From contig JBHGNT010000004.1 of assembly GCA_043228905.1 (NCBI GenBank), positions 19,158,001-19,222,000 of the forward strand: a stretch of DNA of 64,000 nt, given 5' to 3'. The stretch's first letter is position 1; the number at the start of each line of letters is the position of its first letter. The stretch comes from Azolla caroliniana. Its lineage: Eukaryota > Polypodiophyta. A model generated the notes under the pieces. The model had not been told where the DNA came from and did not search any database. It saw only the letters and a program-made list of their open reading frames with translations. Below are positions 24,482-36,487 of this stretch, piece by piece. Position numbers and translations under genes: made by a program.

Positions 24482-25071
24482 TGTTAGGAAACAAGTCCCT
24501 CCGGATGGGAAATCGGATGTTGAGTACCCGGCTACGGAAGACCCGGTGAGAACCGGAAGAGGAGTACCCGGCAAGAGCCGGATGGTGAAGGCCCGGTGAG
24601 AAGTGCTCACCGGATGAAGGGACATATTTGTAAATATGTTTCTGAGAGTCCATCGGGGCTATATTTGTAAATAGCCGAAAAGTCATATTAGTATAAATAT
24701 GACTTAGGGCAAACAGAGAATAGTTAGTTGTTGTCATTTCTTGTTGGCGCAAGATTAGAGTGTGCAACTGTGTACAGAGAGAGTGAGAGAGAGGAAGAGG
24801 TCGTTGCCTCTGTTGTAACCGCCGCTTGTGGCGAAGATAGAAAGCTCGAGGTCGTTGCTTCGGTGCTTTACCATTTGTACATTGTGACATAGTGATAGTT
24901 TGCAGTCTGTGGGCTGTCGTGGTTTTTCCCTAGTTTGGGTTTTCCACGTTAACATCCTGTGTTCTCTTCTCTCCATTGTGTCGTGCATTCATTCCCCGTT
25001 TTTTTTCTGTGTTTTGATTCTAAGCTCGGTTGTGGCCGAGCGGTGTTCATCGGAGCGTGTAGCCCCTGTCA
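24482..25071 (+). repeat. E1 3' LTR (590 bp)
   Basis: TGTTAGGAAACAAG...CCCCTGTCA, near-identical to the 5' LTR but with one copy of the ~41-bp CCCGGCTACGG unit instead of about three. Single-base differences are mostly C/T. Confidence 0.95.
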
Positions 25072-25076
25072 ACATC
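25072..25076. repeat. Right TSD of E1
   Basis: ACATC, matching ACATA at 19721-19725 at four of five positions. Keeping one copy and removing the element keeps the LINE ORF2 frame continuous. Confidence 0.75.
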
Positions 25077-28000
25077 TTGGGTCTACATTGGGGCCTTTAG
25101 CCCACACCCCTACTGGCAAGGCTCTATGCACAATAAGCCATAAGCACATCATTATCTTGCGGTCACCGCTGTCATGCCATATCATTTTCCAGAATTTAGC
25201 TAATCTCCTTTCACTAATGCCCTCTTGTATCCAAAATTTACGAGCTGCAATATCTTAGTGTTCTTGTTTTAGGATAATTTGCCTCCCGATTTTCGTGTTG
25301 TACCTGAAAAATTGCACCAACTTGGCACCATCACTTGGACCTTGAGTTTTCTAGAAATACATTGCGGGGTCCCATGATAGCTAATTTGAATGCCCTTCTA
25401 TCGGCCAACACACTGTCGTTGGTTTGAGCTCACTTGGTTCGGGGTCAACTATCATAGCCTTTCCATTTTTTGCAAGCAACCTAATCGGCCTTTTAGTTTG
25501 ATAGGTTGGTTGCTCACATATTACCCTTCTATGCTCTATTTTGTAGTAGCATGCCTATTAGAGCCGACTTTCGTTCCCTTAATTCTGATTATATAATTTT
25601 CAACATCGATAAGTCCTGTCCATTCCATTTCAGAGGGGCTTATGGCTGCATCTTCCAAGATTTGCCCGTTGCGTGCAAAGGCATATGTAATCCTCATTAG
25701 CATGCATTTACTCCTGTTTATCCTCCATATTCTAGCCTTTTAAGTGCCCACATCATTACGTAGAAATCTCTTCCAATTTGCCAATGTTTTCCCTTGTCCT
25801 ATCATCAACCCATCCACATCTCTAATTTGGGTCGCATTTCAGGCACAAACCCCCCAAAAGGGCTACTTGGCCAACTTCCACCATGTCTTGGCAACCACAT
25901 CTTCCATCTGCGCTGCCAGAGAATTTTCCAAGGTGCCTCAGGTGGTTGCAAGCTCCTGACCACCAATTTGCCTAGCAAAGCCTTCGTTTGCACCACAGGA
26001 TCTATTAGTCCCACCCCACCTTCACTTTTATCTTTTATGAGTGTAGTCCATGCAACCTTTGCACAAGCATGTTTTTCCTCGGTGCCCCCCCATAAGAAAT
26101 TTCTGATCAACCTTTTTATCAATTTTATCAACTTGGGTGCGATTATCCAACATGCTGCAATATGCCATATTGTGGCCATTAGCACCTGATTTGCAATCAC
26201 AATCTTGGCTGCAAAGGATAATTTTCTTGCATTCCACCATATTAACTTCGCTTTTATTTTGTCCACAAGTAGAGTGTAGTGTTCTGAGCGATCAATGTCC
26301 ATCCCGATTTTGAAACCCAAGTATCTAGTAGCTTCTCCTCTCCTCAACCATCTGAAATTAGGGTCTGGAGCCCAATTTACCACAGGCTTATTGCTAATCC
26401 AAATGCCCACTGATTTATTCTAGTTTATATTCGCACCCGACCCCCTACAAAACTCATTTATTGCACTTTGTAGTCTGTCCAAGTTGTTTGCATCCCCCTT
26501 AACATAAATTGTTGTATCATCAGCATATTCTGTATCAAGCATCATTCCTGCATCCTCGAGTAGGGGAAGGCCTTGTATTTGCCAATATCTATCACTAATC
26601 TGATAATGCAATGCTTCCGCTGCAATAATGAATAGGTACGGGGCCAATGGGCATCCTTGGCATACCGATCGTGTCATCCTAAAGCTCTTCCCCAAGCTTC
26701 CAGCCATTAAAACCTGGCTAGAAGCATCCCTATAAAAGGCAACCAATCCAAGGATCCATTGCTGCTCGAAGCCCAGGGTAGCCATCACTGCTTCTAGGAA
26801 TTCCCATGAGATCCTGTCATATGCTTTTTCGAAATCGAGTAACATTATTGCTAGGTCCACTTCTTGCTCCTCTACCCATGCTGAATACTCCCAAAAAGTT
26901 ATCACATTGTCAACAATGCTCCAGTTTTCGAGGAAGCCAGTTTGCGTTGTATGTATTATGTCCCCTAGGACCATTTCCAATCGACTACTTACAACTTTAG
27001 CCATGATCTTATAGGCATTAGTGAGAATCGTCAAAGGTCGCCAATTATCAAGCATAGTTAGATCTTTCCCATCCTTGGGAATTAAATAAATCATTCCTTG
27101 ACACATTGTCGGAGGCATTAAACCTTCAGCCATAATGTATTGCATCCCTTCCAACATGTCATCCTTAATTAGATCCCAATATTTGATGTAAAAATATATA
27201 GGGAGTCCATATATGCCTGCACAACTTTGTTTGTTCATATCTGAAATTGCATCCCACAATTCTTGTATACAAATAGGGGTATTTAGACGGTCCATCATCT
27301 GAGCCGAAACTCTCTTCGGTATCCTGTTTATTATATTTCTAAAGGCATCCTGCTCAATATGTTCCTCGTTGCATACATTCAGTAGTTGCATATAATAGCT
27401 CGTGGCCATTTCAAGCATTTCCTCCTCGCACGTGGTCATTGTGCCATCTGTCTTTTTCAAACATGAAGGTTGGGTCCCAGAGCCTTTGCATTTTACAACT
27501 TCAAAAAAACCTTTCGTAACACGGTCTCCTACCCTCATCCAATTTACTGCTTTACTACGATAGGCATTAGTAGTCCTTAGTTTTTGATACATATCCAGTT
27601 TGCATTTTGCCTCCTCTAGTTGGGCCTCAATCCATACATTATTCAAGTATTGTTCTCTTAGTCGCTGCATACAAGCGAGTGTCCATTGCATTCTTTGTAG
27701 TTTCTCCTTCATCTCCTTTCTAATTTCAGTTGCTTTCTTCCGAAAGAAACATGCATATTCCTCAATTTTCCCAGCCAACCTATGAGCGGGATCATGATAC
27801 ATCCATTTGACATTAGACCATAGTCTTCTTATATCATTAGTCCATTTATTGTCCATGACCAACTCCTTGCTCACCTTCACATTATGTGGATTGCATCGAC
27901 TGTTTTCTTTTATATGTAATAGGATTGGTGCATGGTTTGAGAACATCGTTCCAGGACAAATTATGCATTTGCCTTTCATATCTATGAGCCGAGGGTCCAA

Positions 28001-28662
28001 ATACCATCTGTCCAACCTGGACATTGTCCTCCCATGAACGCTTCCTCCTACTCTAGAGTATAGAAGAGATTTTTCTTTTTGCATCTGAAAGTTAGATGCA
28101 TTCCAACAATCTATCACATTATATGCTAAACAAAACTTATCCCATGCATCTTTTTCCGCCCCTTGCACCGTGCCATTTGCATTTCCACTTCTATCTTCTT
28201 GTTGCTCCACCATATTAAAATCTCCTCCAATGATCCACAGATCTTGTCCTCTAGTTGCAACCAGAATTCCTTTCTTTCAGTAGCAGAATTTGGGGCATAT
28301 ATGTTCAGAATGCCCAAGTGCCCATATCTATGTTTTATCCTTATATAGACAGTCTGACCCTCTACTAAACATCTTCTGCCTGTGAATGCTACATTATACT
28401 TAGCTTTCATTGCTATGAGTACTCCCCCATGAATCTCTTTGTCCCCCGTAGCTGCCGACCATGTATTGGTCCAACTCCTAGGGCAGATGTTTCCAATTTT
28501 GTCGATCTTATCCCCATCTAGGTGATGCTCTTGCACCATGATAACATCAGGCACTATTGCCTCCGTGCATCGCTGAATTTCAGTAGCTAATACATTCTTC
28601 TTCATGTGGAATTGGCTACCACCAATTCCTTGTATATTCCATGTTAGTAAGCTAAGATTCAT
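25072..28662 (-). pseudogene. LINE ORF2: endonuclease and reverse transcriptase
   Basis: ORF2 starts at 28662 (MNLSLLTWNIQGIGG), one base after the ORF1 stop. The AP-type endonuclease domain runs to about 28130 with IMVQEHHLD and NIYAPNS; a frameshift near 28200 moves GGDFNMVEQQ into the next frame. Reverse transcriptase follows (28213-26420) with LIPKDGKD, DFEKAYDRISWEFL and the catalytic EYADD near 26520. A stop codon near 26418 precedes the thumb/connection part (26410-25805: RYLGFKIGM, FLWGG), and further stops lie before the E1 junction. The product nicks target DNA and reverse-transcribes the LINE RNA; this copy is inactive. Confidence 0.93.
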
Positions 28663-28663
28663 T

Positions 28664-29311
28664 TTAGCATATACCGTGCCTCTTTAGTGGCCCAGCCAAT
28701 GCATTTTCAGCTTCCACTAGGTTCGCAAAGATCATATCTTGGAGATTATCCTCTTCTAGTGTCACCATTTCAAGGTGGTATACCATGAATTCTGTGATCA
28801 TTCGAGGCAACTTCCTAAATTTCACATTTATATAGCATATGCCTTGCTCATTCGCCTTGCCCGAGCTCCATAACATGACATCTTTCCATTGTCTTTTCCT
28901 TTTCACACTTATTGCGGTACCATATGTTGAATCTACATGAACACCCATTTGTTGTTCCAACCATCCGAGTGCTTCTTCAATGTTGTGGGGCTCCTTATTT
29001 TCCACGACCAGCATATAGGACAGTCCAACGATTTGATCTTTGTCCTCACAATGTCTATAGATATTGATTCTACACATGCTGTCCTTCTTCATCTCAACCC
29101 CACACATTTCCTTGAACCACTTTTTGCCTGTCAGTTTCAATTTGATTTGTTGCCCAGTAGTCGATAGGGGGGTCACTTTGCATTGAGGATTCCATTTCAC
29201 TCTTGACCATTTATGAATACCTTTATGTTTCTCCATCCCATTCTCTTCCTCTTTTCTAGCACGCACGTGCCTTTTCATTTTTGCTATCCCCTTAATATGT
29301 TGGGTTGTCAC
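28664..29311 (-). pseudogene. LINE ORF1, C-terminal part
   Basis: A 215-codon frame ends with TAA at 28664-28666; the next base and then ATG of ORF2 follow (TAA-A-ATG). It is Lys/Arg-rich at the N-terminus and has no zinc knuckle. Position directly upstream of ORF2 makes it ORF1, whose usual role is RNA binding. The element boundary lies 17 nt upstream, so the first codon is probably fortuitous and the original ORF1 longer. Confidence 0.75.
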
Positions 29312-29328
29312 TAGCGACTTATCTTGCT

Positions 29329-29346
29329 TGCTATCTAAGAGGTTTT
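29329..29346. repeat. Right target-site duplication of the LINE
   Basis: Exact 18-bp match to 18972-18989; it marks the 5' (truncated) end of the LINE. Confidence 0.93.
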
Positions 29347-29694
29347 GTTTGCATAAACTAAAACTTAGAAGCTAATAATGTAGTAAAACCATGTCAAGGG
29401 AAGTGTGGGCCAAAGAAGCTAAGTGAAAGCATGACCTTTATACATATATGTATTAGGCATGTTTCAAACTCAACTTTGTAGTCTTTTTTTTAGTTTAACA
29501 TGGCTAATTGCTAGTGGTCAAGAAACGTGCCATCGTTAGGCAAAAATAGACATATAACATTGCATTCAATTATTCGACTAAAGAATATGGAATTGCATGC
29601 CAACACTTGTTATAGCCAGAAAAAAGAAATCACGCATCACATTGTGGAGTACATATATTGGCTTTTTACTTATGTACTCCCTAGGGTTAAAATC

Positions 29695-30087
29695 GTTTTT
29701 CTTTCCTTTTTTCCAAAAAAAAGATACTACATTAGTATTAGAAAACGCCATACGGCTAAACATACAAGATATACCACCGATCCCCTATGTTTTCTAAATT
29801 CTAACCATCGACTTAAATAAACACTTTGGTGTTGAGTAGAACCACTCCACCTTATCAAAACGCCGTCTATAAAATATACCTATGTCCCAAATGGCATGAA
29901 ATTCCACACGCCTAGCCTCCGCTTGATGCGTATTACCTTTTATACTATCCAAAATCCCTCTGAGATTATGCACAATCTCTATCCAAATTCCCGAAATTAT
30001 TTGGGTAGGTCTTTCAGTCACATTTTGAAATACCTTCAAACATCGAGCCTTCAAATATACCAAATTGTAATACTACTTCCAAATATA
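29695..30087 (-). mobile_element. Short 5'-truncated LINE copy with a 15-bp TSD
   Basis: A 393-bp segment flanked by CCTAGGGTTAAAATC at 29680-29694 and 30088-30102 (exact). A T-rich stretch at the left end corresponds to the A-tail of a minus-strand insertion. The minus strand holds an 89-codon frame (30063-29794; LKARCLKVFQNV, RRRFDKVEWFY) that resembles the C-terminal tail region of plant LINE ORF2 only in general character. Structure, not homology, carries the call. Confidence 0.8.
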
Positions 30088-30102
30088 CCTAGGGTTAAAA
30101 TC

Positions 30103-33100
30103 ATTGTAAAATGACTTCATATATTATTTATTTTGTTTATGCATTATGCACAATTAGCTCCTAAATGATTGGCTTTAAATTTCAGCAATGGTTCTATTAA
30201 TTTGTGATTAAGTGTTGAAGCTATGCAGTCTAACAATTTGCTCCCTAAAATGGCTTTACAAATTACCATTCCACCACGAAACTATTGAAAACAACTACAT
30301 TTAATGTAAAGGGCAATGCTAGCAAATTGTATATTTCACTCATACTCTTGTAGTTACTTTTAAGCCACGATTAAGAATTCCAATCATTACCACTTTCACT
30401 TGTTGCTATTTGTAATGACTTGTAGTACTCGTCATTAAGTGGGGGAAAAAACTATTGGCACAAAGTATTGAGTGAGTTTCAAATGTATATTTTCTATGAC
30501 AATCTTTATACTATTAAGGATTGACCTCTATATATTATTTTCACTATCTCCAAAACGACTATGATTAAATAACTATTTTGATGTGGTTCTCAACGAGATC
30601 TAAGGGCATTAATGTTTTCTTTTTTGCATGTGTTGTGAAAGTTATGGGTCACAAGTCCATGGTTCAATGCAATTTCTTAACTTTGAATAATCCAATACAC
30701 TATTACAATCAATAACAAGTTGCTTGCTTTCCGGCCAAAATCAAATGACTTGAAAGGAATCCTATTCTATCTAAGTCAATTGCTTGTGCAAGAATGAAGA
30801 TCTTGAAGCCAATCCCACAATAGAAAGAAACAATAAGTGATACTTTAATCAATGAGTCACTTGTTATGCAATTGTGTCCATGATTACATATTCCTATTGC
30901 ATTGATAAATCCAAGTTCATCTGCTATCATTATTTTACACCAATATTTTGTGAATATGTTATAATGGGTGCACTTTGTTAGTGTTGTCTTTTACAAACAA
31001 TGTTGTTTTTTTTAGATCTTTCGGCTATGGTTCTGAATTTGAAGTGCTATATATTAGGAGACTGTATTTTGCTAGTGTTTGGACCATTGGACTATTGAAA
31101 TGAATTTGATGTGCCTCTTTTTGGAGAAAAATATTTGGTTATTCTTTTGTGGTGTAATTGTAAAGTCAAGAAAGGGGTGCATTGTTAGAGTCATTGGTTT
31201 GGTCTTGTTAAAGCAATAATCACAAAGTCAAAGCGAGAATTCTTTCCACAATCAACATAATTAGACTATGGCTTTTGCAATTTCTAAAGAACTACTCGTG
31301 TATCATTTTGAAAGTCAAAGTACGAGATGTTACATTGACCCATTGACTTTGGACTTACTATTTAATCATTGTAAACATCATAATCTCAAAGTCAAGAATG
31401 ATTTGCAATGGGAGTATCATTAGATGAGTTTACTGCAACTTGTAATTTATTTTCACTATAACATTTGTGTGGTCAAAATATGAAAGCTTTTTACAAATGA
31501 GCACAATATTTACCCATTGCTTTAGACTTCTTGGTTAATTGTTATTGTAATAGACTCAATGTCAAAATATGAGTGTTTTTAAATGTTCAACCTATTCCTT
31601 TGGACTTGTTAACTAACTCTTACTTTCTATTCCCTTGGACTTGAAAATTTAATTATTTGTTTAAAACCATGTAACATTCTTTATGATGTTCGTAAATATC
31701 AAATCCATTTAAGATGTGAACGCACAACCTTAACATTATACACAACATGCTTTATGTCATCGATATGTTTTATTTGTAATATAATCTATAGTGGGCATAT
31801 AGAGTCAATGCTTCCACATTGTAGTTTGGCATGTACAATCATGTGTGTTGCACACACATACATGTGTTAGCAAATAATGGTCGAAACTCGTGTATGCGTG
31901 TATTTTGATATATTAGAAACAATAGTATAAAAATGATAATGGCCTTTCTCAATTTGCCATCACATGTGGAGGTATGTACTTTCTCATCTCATTGGTTATT
32001 TATTACTAGAAATGTTCTTGTAGTCATACTTCATGTCATATGTATTTGCTATCGGAGTTCCATTGTATCTTGATCACCTCATTGACATCACAAATGACAA
32101 CTTGTAACACCCACAATCCAATTACTTGATAATACATAGAATCAATTGCCCACGTGTTAGTATAATATTCTGTTAAATTTTATGAATCACATCTAGTGTG
32201 GTGCCCTCAATTTATAATCACTCTTTATGGATAATTTTCCTATTTGAAAATTAGACTTACACAATTCTAAATTTAGACCCATTTTCTACAATAAAAAATA
32301 TTTCCTTAGAATCTTGCTAACCTACACACACACATCTTATGCACTTAAATTTAATATCAAATATTTTTATTTGCGAACAATTTGCATTCATGTCGAACTT
32401 GATCCTTTGTGCTTTTATGTGTATTGCATCCAAGAGAACGAGGGCATTATTTGCAAATGTAACTATATTGACTTATAAGCTCACTTTTAAAAGTATGACA
32501 AGCTTGACATTTCTAGCTTTCCTTAACAAGTTTTAAACCATAAGTATTTTTGGCAATATTGATAGGTTCTATTAGACGATCATCAATTCATATTGGTGTA
32601 TCGTACTTGAGTCCACTTCTTATTTGGTGGATTTCTATCACACAAAGGTCATGTGGGGGAATTGGAGCAGACATCTACCCTATTGGAGGTGAGTTGGGTA
32701 AGAAAACAAATTAATTGTTCTTAAGCATGCTAATAAAGTGGGAAACACTTTGTGAAATACTCATTAGCTTTGAAGTTTGTACTATGCTTAACATTATTAA
32801 GAGATTAGTAAACTCCATCTGAAAAACTTCATTTGAAGACTTAATAAATTAAGAAACAAGAAAATATGAAAGGAGAATAGGTTAATATACTCTAATACAA
32901 GATAACTTAACTACTTAATATAGAATACTTAAGCCTTAAAGATTGTTTTATCTAAATGAGATATGGATTGCCACGATCCATGTTTGAATCAAGTACCAAG
33001 GGAGAATTCACTCACACTTTTCAATACAATTGGTGATTGTATTTCATGACTCACTATTATTTCATCATTTTCCTATCTGGCCTATTTGATAAATATAGTG

Positions 33101-33185
33101 ATATGGTCGTTTCCTATGCATTTGAAGTTCTCTTTTTGTTCAACCAAGATACTATGCAAAGACAATTGATGTAACACCCTAACAA
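30103..33185. other. Intergenic DNA, no gene recognised
   Basis: Three kilobases of AT-rich sequence without domain-bearing open frames, RNA genes or clear element ends. Confidence 0.6.
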
Positions 33186-33189
33186 TTTA

Positions 33190-33836
33190 TTTTTTTTCCA
33201 AAAAAACACTACTTCCCATTAGTTAGCAAAAGAAGTACATCAAAGATCAGCCATAATCCCCACCCTACTATTTACAACAAAAGTATCCCGCTAACACTTT
33301 GTACATGGTGACCACATATTTACAACTCCTCTCCACTCATGGAAACCAATGGCGGAAACAACCATCTCGGTGCTCGATAGTTCCATTTAGGCCCTGACAC
33401 TGAATTTACCATCATAGGAGAACGACCCCATTTTAGCAAAAACTTCGACCGAGCCCTTTCAGCTTCATCCGAGTTCCCTTCAATCACGTTGTATTGTCTG
33501 CGCAACCAAGATACCAGCTCGAACCAAATGTTTAGCAACACCTCACCGCTTGGGAGTTTTCGTTGCTGAAAAACAAACATACATCGTCTGGTCCAAATGT
33601 GCCAGACCGAGAAGCATGCCACCAACATCCATATCTCCTCAAAAAAACCAGAGTTAGTACTAGGTTCCATTCCAACACATTTGAATACACTGCCGCCCTG
33701 CACTATAAAACCATGACCATGTGGATTTAGATGTTTTGCCCAGCCTTCCTTAGTTTCAAACCCTGTAAGGACCCCCACACAACTCTCCCATTCACACCGC
33801 ATGCTGCCACTATCCTGAGCCTTCGACCTCAAATGG
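33190..33836 (-). mobile_element. LINE 3' fragment of the same family as the 19-29 kb LINE
   Basis: Begins with poly-T (33190-33197) and then a 3' UTR-like CCCATTAGTTAG similar to CTCCATTAATTAA in the larger LINE. The 170-codon minus frame (33832-33320) shares the WHIWTRRCMFVF / WNIWTARCTRVF block and the PRWLFPP tail with the first LINE. The fragment ends at the LTR of copia J, so the break was made by, or reused as, the J insertion site. No TSD could be matched. Confidence 0.8.
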
Positions 33837-33839
33837 TGA

Positions 33840-33897
33840 TGTAAAGAATCAAGAGATGGATTCTTGTGAAGCGGAAGAGATATGAGTTATGTGTGTG

Positions 33898-33938
<41 letters not shown>

Positions 33939-34229
33939 AGGAATACGCAAGGTTAAAAGTATATTAACAAAGGAGAAAGACTCAACATAATACAAGGTGG
34001 GAGGAGGGTGCTTTATGTAGTCACCCTCTCTCTTCATTAACTACAAGCCTCATGGAGCATGGGGAATGTGAAAGCTCATAAGTTATGTGTCATAGAATAT
34101 GATTCTATGACTCATACTAAATGCTAGAATACAAAGTGGTGACATAATGGTGACTCTTGACCGTTGGAGTGTCTCTTCACTCTCAAGGTGAGTTCACACA
34201 CTAGACCAAGTTGAGCTTGATTCTCAACA
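33840..34229 (-). repeat. Copia J 3' LTR
   Basis: On the minus strand it runs TGTTGAGAATC...TTCTTTACA. It contains a (GA)n tract at about 33899-33936 (CT on the element strand). The left edge could instead be 33837. Confidence 0.75.
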
Positions 34230-34230
34230 C

Positions 34231-34240
34231 GCCCCCTCAA
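34231..34240 (-). promoter_or_regulatory. Copia J polypurine tract
   Basis: TTGAGGGGGC on the minus strand, directly upstream of the LTR. A second TTGAGGGGGAG lies about 265 bp further inside (near 34497-34507), so the tract is duplicated. Confidence 0.7.
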
Positions 34241-34633
34241 GCTCAAGTCGGGTCGGTTTCAGACCGTATCCGAAATCCGCTTCAACTCGCATTCTGGAGT
34301 CCGCGTCAACTCGTGTCGACTCGCATGTATGCGGAGTTGCGGAATCCGTGCTCCAACTTGCGTTGTGCGTAGTTATGAAGTTAGTGCTTCGACTTGCGTG
34401 CGTAGTTGCGAAGTCTGTGCTTCGGCTTGCGTCTTTCTTCGCGGCTTTGTTGCGTGGTTGCGGAATCCATGCGTTATTGCGTAGTGTCTTCAGTACTCCC
34501 CCTCAAGCTTGGTAGGTCAGGGATCGTCAATTCGAGATTGGTCATGAATTGCCATAGCTTGTCGGCTCTTAAGGCTTTAGTCAAGATGTCGGCCATTTGA
34601 AGATTGGTGCTAATGTGTTGTAGGTCGACATCG

Positions 34634-36487
34634 CTAGCCAGAACGCGCTCCTCGGATGAAGTGATAGTGCACTTCGATGTGCTTTGTCCGTGCGTGGAAC
34701 ACCGGGTTCCGAGCCAGATAGATACTGCTCATGTTGTCGCAGTAAAGGGAAGTCGGATCCTTGATGGGTACGCCCAGATCTTTCAAAATCCTCTTGAGCA
34801 ATACGGCTTCACACGCAGCTACGGCTGCGCCCCTGTATTCCGCCTCTGTACTCGAAAGAGTGACGGTAGGCTGCTTCTTGCTACTCCAGGATATTGCTCC
34901 GCTGCCGAGGGAGAAAACAAATCCGGAGGTTGATCTTCTATCAGCTTTGTAGCCGGCCCAATCGGCGTCGGTGTACCCCTCGAGTCGTATTGGCATTGCA
35001 GTCTTGTAGAGGATGCCACAATCCATTGTGCCACTCACGTATCGTAGAACTCGCTTAGCGCAATCCAAGTGAGTATCACGCGGTGTTTGCATGAATTGGC
35101 TAAGGAGACCGACCGAATAAATGAGATCGGGTCGTGTGATCATGAGGTAGATGAGACTCTCGATGAGTTGTCGATACTGAGTCGGCTCACACGCTTTGGT
35201 GCCGGAGTGCGCATCTAGTTTGAGATTATGATCAAGCGGGGTTGCCATGGATTTGCACTCAGCCATCCCGAACTTGTATAACAGATTGAGGATGTAGTGC
35301 CGTTGAGAGATCATGATTCCGGCTGGAGTCCGAGTTACCTCAATGCCGAGGAAGTAGTGGAGCTCCTTCATGTCCGTCATCTCAAACTTGTCGGAAAGGA
35401 GGGATTTGACCTTAGTGATTTCGACGAGATGCTCACCTCCAATGACTAGATCATCCACATATAAGATGATGACGATCGGACTTGCGGAATCGCTTTGTAT
35501 GCAGAGGGAGTTGTCCGATTTTGACATACGGAAGCCGATTTGATGAAGATATTGCATTATCTTCGAATGCCAAGCACGCGGTGCTTGCTTGAGGCCGTAG
35601 AGTGGCTTCTTGAGTCGGCATACGGCTTTTGGATGAGTGCTCGAGTTAAAGCCGGGTGGTTGGATCATGTACACCCCCTCTTCTAATTCGCCTTGTTGAA
35701 AGGCGTTCTTGACGTCCATTTGATGGAGGTGCCACCCTTTCGTCGCGGCAAGCGCAATTACGGTCCGCACTGTTGTCATCTTTGGCACCGGGGCAAAGGT
35801 CTCTTCGTAGTCGACGCCATGCGTCTGAGCGTATCCTTTCGCTACGAGTCGAGCTTTGTAGTGGTTTACGGAGTCATCGGCGTTATACTTCACCTTGTAG
35901 ATCCATCTGCATCCGATCGCCTTTTTGTGTGGTGAGGTGGGAACAAGATCCCACGTCTCGTTCTTCCGTAGTGCCTGCATCTCTTCGTTCATTGCTTCGA
36001 TCCATCGCGGGTCCTTCGCGGCTTCCGAAAAGGTTTTCGGCTCCCGTACCGTCGCTACCTTCATCATAAAGGCGTAATGGTACGCCATATAATCGTTGTA
36101 GCCGAATCGGCTTACGGGGTTCTTTTCACGAGTGGATCGGCGGAGCTTTTCATTTGCAGAGATGAGGGCTTTCTTTGCTCCGATTGGTACCTCGAAACCA
36201 CCGAACTCACTGTCGAGTGAGTGAGTTGACTCATTGTCGGTGAAGCGATCGTCTTCATATTCTGCCATTTTCTCCTTGCCTTTGTCCATCTTCGGGCTAG
36301 GCCATGATGTGCTTTGATCGCTCAAAGGCTCTTGTGGTCCGCTCAAACGGGTCGTGATCGGACTTTCTTCGAACATGCCCGTAGAATGATCTTCATCCTC
36401 TATCTCTTGTTCAGCGGATTCCGGGTCGAGCGGAGTCGGAGTCGGAGTCGTCTCTGGTGTGTACCAAGACGCGGACTCATCAAACAC
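34634..36487 (-). pseudogene. Copia J reverse transcriptase-RNase H
   Basis: A 617-codon open frame. An acidic, Pro/Thr/Ser-rich linker is followed by the RT region: [52 protein letters not shown] (near 35450) and HYFLGIEV. RNase H carries DADWAGY and LSSTEAEYRGAA (near 34840). Catalytic residues look present, so this segment was recently coding, but it starts after a stop codon (near 36490) and belongs to a truncated element. Relatives F and G have many more lesions. Confidence 0.93.

Larger units (their letters stand above)
19726..25071 (+). mobile_element. Ty1/copia LTR retrotransposon E1, near complete
   Basis: A 5.3-kb element with both LTRs (TGTTAGG...CTGTCA), a tRNA-iMet primer site, gag-pol in copia order (gag, protease, integrase, RT, RNase H) and a polypurine tract, inserted in the LINE. 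The last ~540 bp of the two LTRs differ at about seven positions, so insertion was fairly recent. Gag-pol has four in-frame stops, so this copy could not make its own proteins without readthrough. Confidence 0.96.
18990..29328 (-). mobile_element. L1-type LINE, 5'-truncated, split by copia element E1
   Basis: A non-LTR retrotransposon read on the minus strand. It is bounded by an 18-bp TSD, with the A-tail (poly-T at 18990-18995) at the low-coordinate end. Without E1 and its duplicated target it is about 5.0 kb. ORF1 begins only 17 nt inside the 5' end and lacks a nucleic-acid-binding N-terminal part, so the copy is 5'-truncated. ORF2 has endonuclease, reverse transcriptase and a C-terminal Cys/His zinc-binding region, now on the far side of E1. 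The perfect TSD implies moderate age; ORF2 has a frameshift and stops. Confidence 0.9.
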
